Assembly: GCF_039538145.1 (NCBI RefSeq) | Contig: NZ_BAABBV010000001.1 | Span: 1,612,001-1,676,000, forward strand | Source of the DNA: Gryllotalpicola daejeonensis | GTDB lineage: Bacteria > Actinomycetota > Actinomycetes > Actinomycetales > Microbacteriaceae | Reading direction: 5' to 3' | DNA: 64,000 bases | Shown: positions 39,479 through 50,300 of the stretch, piece by piece | Position numbering within the stretch: the first letter of the stretch is position 1 | How the letters are laid out: every line of letters begins with the position of its first letter | Made by a program: the position numbers and the translations under genes | Notes under the pieces: model-generated | What the model saw: the letters and a program-made list of their open reading frames with translations, nothing else | What the model was told of the DNA's origin: nothing | Database searches by the model: none

Positions 39479-41976
39479 CTTTCTCCTCCACCGGTGCGGA
39501 ACGACCGCAACGAGATCAGGGCGAGCAGCCGGCGCCACCGTGGGAACGCCGCCGCCAGCCTGACCCGCTGCTCGTCGAGCTGCGTCCAGAACCTGTCGGC
39601 CTCGTCGGGCGTCGGGTCGAAGGCGCCGAAGACGGCCGCGTCGGCGCCGTGAGCAAGTGTACGCAGGGTAGACGAATCGGTCGCACGGGACGCGGCGGCG
39701 TAGAGCGCCGCGGTCTCGGCGCGAGTCCGCACGCCCTGCGCGGGCAGGCCGAGGTCGACGGCGGTGTCGACGAGCTCGTCCCACCCCGAAGCCACCCGAT
39801 CGGTCGCGCTCGGCGCGGAGCGACGCTCGCGCCGGCGCACGACCTTGACGAGCATCAGCGCGAGCAGCGGCGCGACCAGCACCAGCAGTGCGAGCACGAC
39901 CGTGCCGCCGATGCGCAGCACGGGCAGCCACACCGCCGGGCCCGCAGGCGACTTCGGCGTGTGCTCGTTGTTCTGGTGGTCGCCGCCGGACGGGTTCGCC
40001 TCGGGCGGCGGTTGAACGGTGGCGACGTGCTGCTGCACCTGGGTCGGAACCTTGGGAACGCTCGTGTTCTCCGGCTTCTTTGCCAGCGGGATCTTGTGCT
40101 GAGGCGTGGTGTTGAACGCCACCCACTTCTGGTCGGCGCCGCGCACCTCGACCCAGGCGGTGAGGTTCTTGCCCTCGCACACTCCCCCACTGCACGCGGG
40201 AATGGACGAGGCATCCGTCACGCTGTCGGAAATCGCGAAGCCGAGCACGACCCGTGCGGGGAAGCCGAGCGATTCGGCGATGAGGGCGGATGCCACGGCG
40301 AACTGCTCGTCGTCGCCGACGCCGGCCACGAGCTGCTCCGGGGCGGCGTCGGCGCCTGCCTGCTGCTGCTGGCGCAGCAGGTCGCTGAACAGGTCGCCGA
40401 TGCGGTCCATGGATTCGCCGGCGAGGCTCTGCTCGAAGGGGTTGTTTTTCTGCAGTTCGCGCCACGTCGGCGCCGAAGCGGTACCCAGGCCGGGGTCCTC
40501 GAGCGAATGGCTCAGGAATCCCCGCGCGCGCAGGCGATCGATCAGCTCGGCGAGCCCCTGGCCGCCGCCGCCGACGCCCTGCGCCTGCACCCACTGGGTC
40601 AGACTGTCGGGAATCGTGTCGGTCTCGGGCACGGCGCCCACCGGCGGCGTGACAGAAGCGAGCGGCGCGGGGCGCGCCTGCGGCTTCGCGCGCAGGGTGT
40701 AGCTGTCGCCGGCGCTGAGGCCTGCGAGCTCGGCCCCCGACTGCAGCTTGTCGTTGTAGTAGAAGCCGTCGGTGAGCTGGTTGACGTTCTTGCCGGTGAA
40801 CCCGATGGCCGACAGCCCGTTGACGGTCGGCAGCCAGGCACTGGATCCCAGCGCGTCGTCGAACGCCTTGCCGATCGTGACATCGAGGCTCGCGAGGCCG
40901 GAATCGTGGTTCGAGCTGGTCAGCTGCGGCATGTGCGAGAACGCGCTCGCTCGGTCGGAGTCGTTCGGCAGCACCGTGAACTGCTGCCCGTTGTAGAAGC
41001 TCATGGTCGCGAGCCGCAGCCGGCCGAGCTGCTGCGCGTCGCCCTTGTAGGTCAGCACCGGCGAGTTGTAGGGGTCGCCGCCCGTGCTCTCGAACGCCGC
41101 GCGATAGGTCGTGAGCGGGCTCGTGTACTGGTTGAGGCGCGAGACGGGGTCGACGGCGTCAGAGAGCACGTGGCGCTGGCTCGGCAGCGCGGTCGACGAC
41201 AGTGGAACGGCCACGAGCAGACCGACGAGCGCGACCGCGGCCGCCGACGCGATGCGTCGCACGTTCCCGACGGCAGTGCCGCCTGAGCGACGGATGCCTG
41301 AGGCCGCGGCCGCCTCGCGCAGAGCCAGGGTGCGCGCATGCTGCGCTCGCCAGACGAGGAATCCGCCTGCGATGCCGAGCGCCAGCACGCCGACCAGCAC
41401 GTGCCGGGGCGCCGCGACCGTGATCGGGCCGAGGTGAAGGGCGAGGCCGTTGGCCGTCGTGCCGAACGCGATCGCGAACGCGTTCGGCATGAGCATGACC
41501 GGCACGAGGGCGCCGTACCAGCGCGCGCGGCCGAAGACGATCGAGAACGCGACAGCCGTGCACACCAGCATCGTGATGAGCAGCGGTACGAGCAGGGCTT
41601 GGAAGTGCCCGACCGGCATCTCGACCGTGATGAGCCTCTTCCACGACTGCACGGTCGCGGCGAGCAGCTCGCGGTAGCCGGCCAGGAAGTCGGCTCGCGA
41701 GGTGAACGCGCTGGGGATCGCGAGCGGCACCCCGAACACGAGGTAGCCGCCGGCGAGGCATCCCGCGATCGACAGCCACGACCAGCGGCGCACGATCCCC
41801 GTGAACACGACGAGGGCCGAGAGCGCGGTCGCGCCCGCGACGGTGACGGCGAGGTACCAGGTCTCGTAGATCGGCCACGCGGCGAACGCGGCGACGGCGA
41901 CGAGGGCGAGCACGAACCCGAGGTCGACGAACAGCGCGGCATCGGGGCGCAGCGCGCGGGCGCGGCGGCGCGCCAT
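39475..41976 (-). CDS. Transglutaminase-like membrane protein lacking the catalytic triad
   Basis: 833 residues. About six N-terminal transmembrane helices (10-230), an extracytoplasmic transglutaminase-like domain (about 440-640), a further helix (about 680-705) and a DUF4129-like cytoplasmic tail. The domain has the fold signature GDDEQFAVASALIAESLGF with PARVVLGF, then NLTAWVEV and WVAFNTTP. In active members these read C, H and D; here they are D556, T606 and N622, so the Cys-His-Asp triad is gone. A non-enzymatic, binding or scaffold role is inferred. The start TGATG is coupled to DUF58, the stop to the FHA gene. Confidence 0.87.
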   Translation of the reverse strand: MARRRARALRPDAALFVDLGFVLALVAVAAFAAWPIYETWYLAVTVAGATALSALVVFTGIVRRWSWLSIAGCLAGGYLVFGVPLAIPSAFTSRADFLAGYRELLAATVQSWKRLITVEMPVGHFQALLVPLLITMLVCTAVAFSIVFGRARWYGALVPVMLMPNAFAIAFGTTANGLALHLGPITVAAPRHVLVGVLALGIAGGFLVWRAQHARTLALREAAAASGIRRSGGTAVGNVRRIASAAAVALVGLLVAVPLSSTALPSQRHVLSDAVDPVSRLNQYTSPLTTYRAAFESTGGDPYNSPVLTYKGDAQQLGRLRLATMSFYNGQQFTVLPNDSDRASAFSHMPQLTSSNHDSGLASLDVTIGKAFDDALGSSAWLPTVNGLSAIGFTGKNVNQLTDGFYYNDKLQSGAELAGLSAGDSYTLRAKPQARPAPLASVTPPVGAVPETDTIPDSLTQWVQAQGVGGGGQGLAELIDRLRARGFLSHSLEDPGLGTASAPTWRELQKNNPFEQSLAGESMDRIGDLFSDLLRQQQQAGADAAPEQLVAGVGDDEQFAVASALIAESLGFPARVVLGFAISDSVTDASSIPACSGGVCEGKNLTAWVEVRGADQKWVAFNTTPQHKIPLAKKPENTSVPKVPTQVQQHVATVQPPPEANPSGGDHQNNEHTPKSPAGPAVWLPVLRIGGTVVLALLVLVAPLLALMLVKVVRRRERRSAPSATDRVASGWDELVDTAVDLGLPAQGVRTRAETAALYAAASRATDSSTLRTLAHGADAAVFGAFDPTPDEADRFWTQLDEQRVRLAAAFPRWRRLLALISLRSFRTGGGER

Positions 41977-43322
41977 CAGGCTGCCCTGCGCAGCATCGAG
42001 CGGAAGTCCTCGAGGAGCGGGATCGTCAGCACGCCGACCTCGCCGAGGCGGCCGTAGCTCGGGCGCGCCTCGGGGTCCGCCACGATCGCGACGACCCGCA
42101 CGCCGGGGTCGAAGCGCAGCGGCAGCTGCATCAGACGCGCGCGGTCGACGGACGACCCGCAGACCACGAACGCGATCGAGAGGTCGCTCATGGCGCGCGC
42201 AGCGAGCGTGCACACCTCTTCGAACTCCATCGCGGCGGGTGAGCGCTCGACGGTCGCGAGGTCGTCGAGCAGGGCGGTCGGCGTGACCACCGCGAGCGAC
42301 CGGATGGCGCGCACCGAGCGCTTCGCGACGTCGAGGATCTGGTCGCTCGCGACCACTGCGATCTGGCGCCCGTCGCGCACGGCCCGGATGCCGAGCGAGC
42401 CGACGATGCTGACGGCGAGCTCGTACTCGTCGTCGCTCGCGAACTCGTCCTCGTGCATGCCGAGCACGATGGCGAGGCGCGCACGCCTCGTCTCTTCGAA
42501 CTGGCGCACCATGAGGCGGCCGGTCTTCGCCGTCGACTTCCAGTGCACGTGCCGGCGGCCGTCGCCGGGCTGGTACTCACGGATCTGGTGGAACGAGATG
42601 TCCTCATTGACGACGTCGCGGCTCGGGGTTCCCTCGAGGTCGCGCACGAAGCCCGAGCTCGTCGACGGCACGGCGACGGTCTTCGGGTGCACGAACAGGC
42701 GGTGCACCTCGGCCCACGACGCTTCGCGCTTCAGGGTTCCCAGCGGGTCGGTGCGCACCGTGGTGACCGGCCCTATATCGATGATGCCGCGGCGGTAGGC
42801 AGGCACGATCAGGTCTTCGCCGTGGGTGTGACCCGGGCGAAGGAGCGGCACCCAGACATCCGTCAGCCCCGCGCCCACGGGAACATCGATGCGGCTCGGG
42901 AACTCGATGCGGCGCGACGCGTTGGTCACGGTGAGCGTGCCGACCACCTCCGAGCCGGCGACGACGCGCTCGACCGGCAGGCTGAATCCCACCTTGTAGG
43001 CGAGCGACCCGGCGAGGAACGGCACCGCGATCACCAGCACGGTCAGGGCGATCAGGCCGGCGACGATGAACTCCATCCAGCCGAGGATCAGGCCGAGTGG
43101 CAGCAGCACGAGAACGGCCACGACGGCGAGCCAGCCGACGGGTGTCACCAGGTCGTCGACGCGCGACCATGCGGCGGCCGCCGCCGTCTGGATCTCGCGC
43201 CACGACTGCACCGCGAAGACAGCGAAGCGCGTCCGCGCGCTCCAGCTCTCAGAGACGAAGTGCGTGGTGGTCGCGGTGCCGGTGACGGTGGCGCCGCTGT
43301 TGCCCGTCGAGTCGAAGGTCAC
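41976..43322 (-). CDS. DUF58 domain protein (MoxR partner)
   Basis: 448 residues. Two N-terminal transmembrane helices (about 55-100, VGWLAVVAVLVLLPLGLIL and IVAGLIALTVLVIAVPFL), an immunoglobulin-like stretch, then the DUF58 signature IREYQPGDGRRHVHWKSTAK and MVRQFEETRRARLAIVLG, resembling a von Willebrand A-like fold. GTG at 43322 overlaps the MoxR stop by four bases (GTGA), fixing the start. DUF58 proteins are generally paired with MoxR ATPases. Confidence 0.92.
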   Translation of the reverse strand: MTFDSTGNSGATVTGTATTTHFVSESWSARTRFAVFAVQSWREIQTAAAAAWSRVDDLVTPVGWLAVVAVLVLLPLGLILGWMEFIVAGLIALTVLVIAVPFLAGSLAYKVGFSLPVERVVAGSEVVGTLTVTNASRRIEFPSRIDVPVGAGLTDVWVPLLRPGHTHGEDLIVPAYRRGIIDIGPVTTVRTDPLGTLKREASWAEVHRLFVHPKTVAVPSTSSGFVRDLEGTPSRDVVNEDISFHQIREYQPGDGRRHVHWKSTAKTGRLMVRQFEETRRARLAIVLGMHEDEFASDDEYELAVSIVGSLGIRAVRDGRQIAVVASDQILDVAKRSVRAIRSLAVVTPTALLDDLATVERSPAAMEFEEVCTLAARAMSDLSIAFVVCGSSVDRARLMQLPLRFDPGVRVVAIVADPEARPSYGRLGEVGVLTIPLLEDFRSMLRRAA

Positions 43323-44284
43323 GCCACGGTGCTCCTCACCGGGGGAATGACGTCGAGCAGGACCTGGCCGATGACGGCCTCTGCGGTGACGCCGTCGAAC
43401 TCGGCCTCGGGGTCGAGCACGAGGCGGTGCGCGAGCGCGGGGACGGCGAGCGACTTGACGTCGTCGACGTTGACATAGCCGCGGCCTTGGCCGGCGGCCC
43501 ACGTCTTGGCGGCCTTCGTCAGCGCGCGAGCGCCACGCACCGAGACGCCGACGCGGGTCTGCGACGCCGTGCGGGTCGCCTCGACGATGCGGCCGATGTA
43601 GTCGAAGATCACGGGGTCGGCGTGCACCGCGCGCGCGATCGTCGACATGCCGACGAGCGCCTGCGGGGTGATCACCGGGTTGAGTTCGTGCGGCACCTCG
43701 CTCGTCGCCTCGAGGATGCGCACCGTGGCGGCGAGGTCGGGGTAGCCGAGGCTCGTCTTGATCATGAACCGGTCGAGCTGCGCCTCCGGCAGCGGATAGG
43801 TTCCCGCCTGCTCGATGGGGTTCTGCGTCGCGATGACGAGGAACGGCGCGCCGGTCGATCGCGTGACGCCGTCGATCGTGACCTTGCCCTCCTCCATCGC
43901 CTCGAGCAGCGCAGACTGGGTCTTCGGACTCGCGCGGTTGATCTCGTCGGCGAGCACGACGTTCGCGAAGATCGGCCCCGCGTGGAACTCGAACTCGCCG
44001 TTCTTCTGGTCGTAGACGGTGATGCCCGTGACATCCCCCGGCAGCAGGTCAGGCGTGAACTGGATGCGCGTCGATGTGCCGTGCACCGTCTCGGACATGG
44101 CGCGGGCGAGGCTCGTCTTGCCGGTGCCCGGCAGGTCCTCGAGCAGCAGGTGCCCCTCGCTGACCATGGCGGTGAAGGCGAGCTCGATGACGTGACGCTT
44201 GCCGAGCACCACCTGCTCGACGTTGTCCGCCAGGGCCTGGAACGTGGATTGGAACCAGGTCGCCTGCTCTGAGCTGATCGCCAT
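43319..44284 (-). CDS. MoxR-family AAA+ ATPase
   Basis: 321 residues. Walker A LPGTGKTSLAR, Walker B NVVLADEINRASPKTQSALL, sensor 1 IATQNPIEQAGTYPLPEAQL and the C-terminal lid (RLVLDPEAEFDGVTAEAV) match MoxR chaperone-like ATPases. The start MAISSEQATWFQS is preferred over longer upstream frame, which runs into the Ig-protein gene. It probably remodels or activates the DUF58/transglutaminase-like partners (family-level inference). Confidence 0.95.
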   Translation of the reverse strand: MAISSEQATWFQSTFQALADNVEQVVLGKRHVIELAFTAMVSEGHLLLEDLPGTGKTSLARAMSETVHGTSTRIQFTPDLLPGDVTGITVYDQKNGEFEFHAGPIFANVVLADEINRASPKTQSALLEAMEEGKVTIDGVTRSTGAPFLVIATQNPIEQAGTYPLPEAQLDRFMIKTSLGYPDLAATVRILEATSEVPHELNPVITPQALVGMSTIARAVHADPVIFDYIGRIVEATRTASQTRVGVSVRGARALTKAAKTWAAGQGRGYVNVDDVKSLAVPALAHRLVLDPEAEFDGVTAEAVIGQVLLDVIPPVRSTVA

Positions 44285-44316
44285 GTGTCGATATTCCTTC
44301 GTGTTCTCTGATTGCT

Positions 44317-47300
44317 TCAGTTGGTCGAGCAGCTCACCGGGTCTGCGCTCGTCCCGTTGTACGTAGCGAACCCGCTCTGGCCCCACGTGATCGTGTAGTG
44401 GATGTTGCGTATCTGGGTGGTGCCGGCCGGCAGCGCGGTGCCATCGCCGGTCCCGGGTTGCCAGGTGGTCCCGTCGGTCGTGTACTCGTAGGCGCTGACT
44501 GTCACGGACGGGCCTGCCTGCGGCACGCCGCGATCGTTGTTCGGCGCCACTGTGACGGAGGTCGCCCCCGACTCGGGAACGTTGCATGCGGCGGTCACAC
44601 CCGTCACCTGCATCTGGAACGGGGCCGAACCGGCCGCCGCATGGATGGCGACGGCTGCGCCGCAGAAGGTCTGCGTCAAATCGCAGTACCGCGCGGTGAA
44701 GGCCGGCGCCGTCCCGAAAGTTGTCTGGCTGCCGCTGATCACCAGTCGGTAGCCCTTGTACGGGCTCCGGCTTGAGCAGCTCGGGGCGTTCGCGCCGTAC
44801 TCGTAGTCCGGAAGCCCGGCGCCCTGCTGCGTGATGGAGTACGAGCAGTCGTTCGAGTCCGGCACCGGCGCGTTCGACTGATCCCACACGACGATCGAAC
44901 CCAGATCTCTCTGGACCGCACCGAATTGGTTGGTATAGCAGACGTACACCTCATACCGTTCGAACTGATTCAGCCCCGTGAGCGTCGGGGTTGCGGACAC
45001 CGCCCAGTCGCTCCCACCTGGCTGCGCGTAGTTGATGGTCGCGTTACTGCCGGTGTTCGAGCACGAGGGGTCGTTGCCGGGGGGCGCTGCGAAGTACAGA
45101 TAGGCGTCCGACTTCGCGCTTCCGTTGGGGTTCCCCTGCGCCGCGGGCGAGACCTGGATGGAGCTGTCGCTCGGCGAGTAGGGCGTTCCGACCGAATCGA
45201 AGGTGGGCAGGCCGGCGGGCGTCACTGTGACGGAGTCGGGGGTCGCGCCGACCAGATCGCCGGGAGGCTGCTCGAACTGGCTCACGGGAGTCACAACGAC
45301 ACTCACGGGTTGGCCGGGTGTGGCCGAGAAGCGTCGCGTCACCACGTCGCCGGACGCAGGCACGGTTTCTGTGTCGCCTCCGACCTGAATCGTGTACGAC
45401 GAAGCAGTGCTGTCCATGTTCGGAATGTTGACGTCGAAAACGCCGGCAGTGGGCGACGTCTGTCCCTGCACGAATATCGGGGTCGCCGTCACCCCGCTCA
45501 CCGTGGGCTGCGCGAACGCCCAACCGACCGTCTTCACCGAGCCGCGCGATTCTCCGACGCCGTTCACCGACTTGACCTCGAAGGTGTGCTTGTCGCCGTT
45601 CTTCAGCCCATTCACCGGCGGGCAGGCGCCGTTGGGGTCGCAGGTCACCGAGGGCTTGCCGTCGACGTACACCTTGAACCCCGTGAGCGCGGGGTACGAG
45701 CTCGCGGCATCGCCGGGCGAGACGGCGAGGGTGACGCTGTCGGGGCCGTACGCGACCTGCGCGACGGCGGCCGGTGCGGCCGGATACCCCTTCAGCTCGA
45801 ACGACAGCGAGCCGTCGCCTGAGCCCGAGGCACTGCGCTTGCCCTGCGCGTCCTGAACGACGAACGGCACGGTGCACCGGCCGCCGGGGGTGTCCGCCCC
45901 CCACTTGGCTTCCACGGTGCGGCCGTCGGCGACGCGGAACGTGACGCCCGTGCAGCCCGTGACGGTCGGCGTCACGGAGACCACCTTGAGGGGGGTGCGG
46001 TACGCGTTCACCTCGTCGGGACGGCCGACGACCGCGGTGCTGCAGCTCGAGCCGTTCGCCTCTGAGCAGCTCAGCGACACCGAGCCGCCCGCAGGCCGCG
46101 TGCTCGGGGCCGGCCCGACCTTGAGCGTGATGTCGGCCGCGGTTCCGACGCCCGTGTAGCCGGCGATGGTGACGTGCGCGACCTCTTCGAGGCCCGGCTG
46201 GGCCGTGTCGTTCGCGCGCACCGACACGGTCTGGCCGCTCTGCGTGACCGAGAACAGGCCGCCAGAGTACGACACCTTGAAGTGCAGCCCGCTCAGGTCG
46301 TCGTGGCCGAGCCACGACGTCATCTGCGTGAGGTTGAACCGCACGGCGGCCTGACCGGGGCTCGCGGTGAGCGAGGCCGGCCGAAGCTCGGGCTGCGGCT
46401 GCTTCGGGATGATCTGGAACGGCACAGCGAGGATCGTGTACTCGGACTGGCCCACCAGGCGCACCGGGGCGAGGCACGCGTCCGCCCACGGGGCGCCGTC
46501 GCCCGCGTCATACGTCAGCTGCCCGGAACTGTCGACCGAGCACGAGGCCGCCTTGCGCGCCTTGGTCGTCTTGATCGACCCGCTCTGGGCGTCGAGCGCC
46601 GAGCCCGGCGGCACACTGACGACGTCCGAGAGCTTGATCTTCCGCGAGTCGCCCTCTTTCACCTCGAACGGCTTCGTGTCGGCCTTGAGGGCGAGGATCA
46701 CGTCGGCGAGGGCCGGGACTCGCAGGAATCCGTAGGTCGTCACGTTCTGCCCCGTGAAGTCGGGGCCGGTCAGCTCGAACGGCACCAGCAGGCCAGAGCT
46801 CGGCACCTTCGACACGCTGATCGTGTCGCCGTCGACCGAGACGCCGTCGGTCTTCTTGTAGAGCGACAGCTTGAGGCGGCTGATGTCGCCAGAACCCCAC
46901 GAGACCTTGCCGGCCACGACATCGATGCCCTGCGCGAGCCGCGCGCGGTTCTGCGCGTCGACCACCGTGTCGACCGCGACCGGGTAGTCGGGCACGTGGC
47001 CGATCACGACGTCGACCACGATCAGGCCGGCGCTGACGTCGCCCTGGGCGTTCTTCACCGAGTAGGTGTAGGTCAGTGTGCGCGCGTTCGGGGTCGAGGT
47101 GATCACTACCTGCGACGCGTTCTTCGACTTGATGTTCTGCTTCAGCACCCCGTACAGCGAGCTGTCCTTCGGGGCATCCGGCGTCACGTCGACGAGGCTG
47201 AGCTCGCCGCCGCTCGGGTCGACGTCGTTCGCCGTCGGCTGCACGACGACCTGGTTGCCCGCGCCCGCCTGCACCTGCACGTAGTCGCTGAACGTCACCG

Positions 47301-50300
47301 GCGCCGGGTCGGTCTGTGCGTTCAGCACGCCGACCATCACCGTCGCCTCGCCGGTCTCGCCCTCGGAGTCGCGCACGCGATAGCTGAACTTCTGCTGCCC
47401 CTGGCTGTCGGCGAGCGCCGTGAACACGATCGCGGTGCCGTCTGCCGAGATCTGGGCGGTGCCGTCGCTCGGCTGAGAGATGATGCGGTCGAGCGCGACC
47501 ATGTCGCCGTCGGGGTCGACGCCATACGGGTCGAAGGGGATGCGAACGGATGCCCCCGCCGCGACGCGCCCCGTCAGCATCTGGGGCTGCGGCGGGCGGT
47601 CGCCCTCCTTGGTGAGGATGTTGACGGTCACCGTCGCCTCGGACTTCGCCGAGGGATTCCCCGCCGAATAGGCCGAGTAGCGCAGGGTGATCGGCTTCGT
47701 GCCCGGCGACGTCTCAGGGGCGAGGTAGCGCAGCACCTGGCCGGAGGCGAACGCGAGGCCCTGGTGTGAGGCGTTCTGGATGCTTGAGGGGTCGAGCTCG
47801 ACGATGTCGCCGTTCGGGCCGACGTCGTTGGCGAGCACCGGGATGTCGACCTGCGCGCCCGCGCGCACCGTCACCGAGTCGTTGATCGCGACCGGCCGGC
47901 TCGGCGGCTGGTCTGGCAGCAGATAGACGGTCGCCACGCCCTTGACGGTCATGCTCGGTGTGTTCGTGCCGTCGCTCACCGTGTACTCGACCGTGCCGAG
48001 CAGCCCGGCGTCACCCGTGCCGGTCGTGCCGCGCACACGCAGCTGCGACTGGCCGACGACGTCGACATCGAGGGATGCCCCGGCCGCCGGCTTGGGTTTC
48101 GGGGCGCTCAGCAGCAGCACGTGGCCGGTCGGGTTCTGCACGGCGGAGAACACGTCGACCGAGGTGTCGGTCTGGGGGCGCACGAACACCGTCACCGGCG
48201 AGGTCGACAGCAGCGGCTGATCCGGCGGAACGACCGTGATGCGCACCGTCGCGGTGGCGGTCGACGACTTCGCCCCCGAGTCGCTGATGGTCATCGTGAC
48301 CGGGTAGCTACCCGGCTGCTGCGCCTCGAAGTCGAAGGTCGACCCGGAGCTGTCGACGGTGACCTTCGCCTCGTCGGAGCTCGTCGACGCGCCGGCATCC
48401 GTCGCCTGCAGGTTCGACGTCGCCAACGTGGCGCTCGCGATCTGAGCCGTGCCCTTCGCTCCCCTGATGTGCGACGACGGGTCGACCGTGATCGGCACGC
48501 CGGCCGCCGTCATGAGGCCGAAGTTCTCGACCTGCAGCGTCGGAGTGCCGGTGATGACGACCTGCAGGTTCTTCTCGGCTGTGGCGCCGTTCACGTCGGA
48601 GATCGTGACGGGGATCGTCACCGTCCTCTGCTGCGCGGTCGGCGCCGCCTGGAAGACGAGGGTGCCGTCGGGCGAGACGCTGACCGTGTAGTCGGCGCCG
48701 CCCGCTGCCGACTGCGCGAACATCGGGTCGCCGTCGGGGTCGACCCAGCCGCGCAGCACGGGGATCTCGACCGAGCCGCCCGGGGCGACCTTCACGCCGT
48801 TCGGCCAGTTGTAGAGGCACGCGTTCCCCGTCGCGCCGTTGCACCACACGGGCGCAGCGTTAGTCCCGCTCGGGCTGACGGTGAGCGTCACCGTCGCCGG
48901 CTTCGACTTCAGGCCGCCGCCGCCCGCGGTGCCGTCGGTGAGCGTGTACTGGAAGGTCGCCGTTCCGCTCGCGCCCGGCTCCACCTGAACGGTGATGGAC
49001 TGCGCGTTGTTCGCGATGGATGCCTGCCCGAATGCCGTGTTCAGGCCGGCGAGCGACCCCGGCACGATCGATACGACGTCGCCGTTGGGGTCGTAATCGT
49101 TGAGGATCACCGGAAGCGAGACGAGCGAGCCGGCGCGCACCCCGAACTTGTCGGCGACTGCCACGGGTGGCTTGGGGTCCGTCTCGCGCTCGGTCTGCTG
49201 CGTCTGATTCTCGGGCGCGGACTGCTCCTTCTGGTTAAGGTCCCAGTCCTGCGAGCCCTGCACGATCTTCGCCGACGGCACCGACCAGACCCACCCGCTC
49301 GTGGTGTCGTTGAGGATCTCGGCGCCGCCGTTGCTGCGGAAGACCGGCGTCGCCGTCTGCTGCAGCGTGCTCGCTTGGCCCTCGCGACTGCCGTTGTCGA
49401 GGTCTTTGGCGCTGCCTTTCACGACACCCGACATGTCGAGCCGCCCCGACCACAGGCTGCCCGGCGCCGAGCCGGTCTGCACCCATGCGGCATACAGCTT
49501 CGTCCCGTTCCACACCGGCGCCGCGGCGACGCCGCTCTGGCCACGCTCCACGATCTTCGGCGCGCCGTCCTTCAGGGTGAACGTCGCGAGCTGACTGCTG
49601 CTCGCGACGGCGACCACCGGCTTCTTCGCCGACGGCTGCTGCAGCACGGCTTTGCCGTCGAGCTTCGTGTCGATTGCGCCCTTGACTCCGCGGATCCAGA
49701 GGCTCCCCCCGCCGGGGGCGAGCAGCACCCAGCTGCTTCCGACCGCGGTGAGAGACGCCCCCGGCCTGTCGGGACCGCCGGCGACGGCATCCGTGCCCAC
49801 CGTCCTGCCGGTCTTCACGTCGTAACGCAGAACGGAGCGCGTCGTGTGCGAATAGGCGTACAGCATGCCGTCGGTGCCGATCGCGATCGTGTCCGCGCTG
49901 AACGCGCTCTTGCCGCCGCTGCCGGGCGCAGCGACCGCCTGCGTGTTCTTGCCGTCGTCTTCGACTCTGGCGGCGTGCACCGCGCCCGTGTTGGAGAGAT
50001 AGCCGAGGTAGTCACCCGTGTGCACGACGGTCACGGTGCCGCTGGGCGTCTCGACGAACGGGGACGACGAGCTCGTCGTCGTGTCGTAGGTCGCGGGTTG
50101 CGCGAGATTGACAGAGGCGACCTTCGTGTCGCTCTGCGAATAGAGCAGCACATGCCCGTTCGCCTGCACGAGATCGCTCGGGCTCGTGATGCTCTTCACC
50201 GTGTCCAGCTGGCCGAGAGCCGTGTCGACGCGGGCGTAGCGCTCACCCTGGCCGGTCTGCAGCGCCCACACCGAGCCGTCGTCGACCTTCGCCTGATCGA

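Noticed and set aside
39478..40594. Longer start for the FHA protein
   Set aside because: The extra residues are a shadow of the transglutaminase-like gene, while ATG 39478 has GGAGGAG and a four-base overlap.
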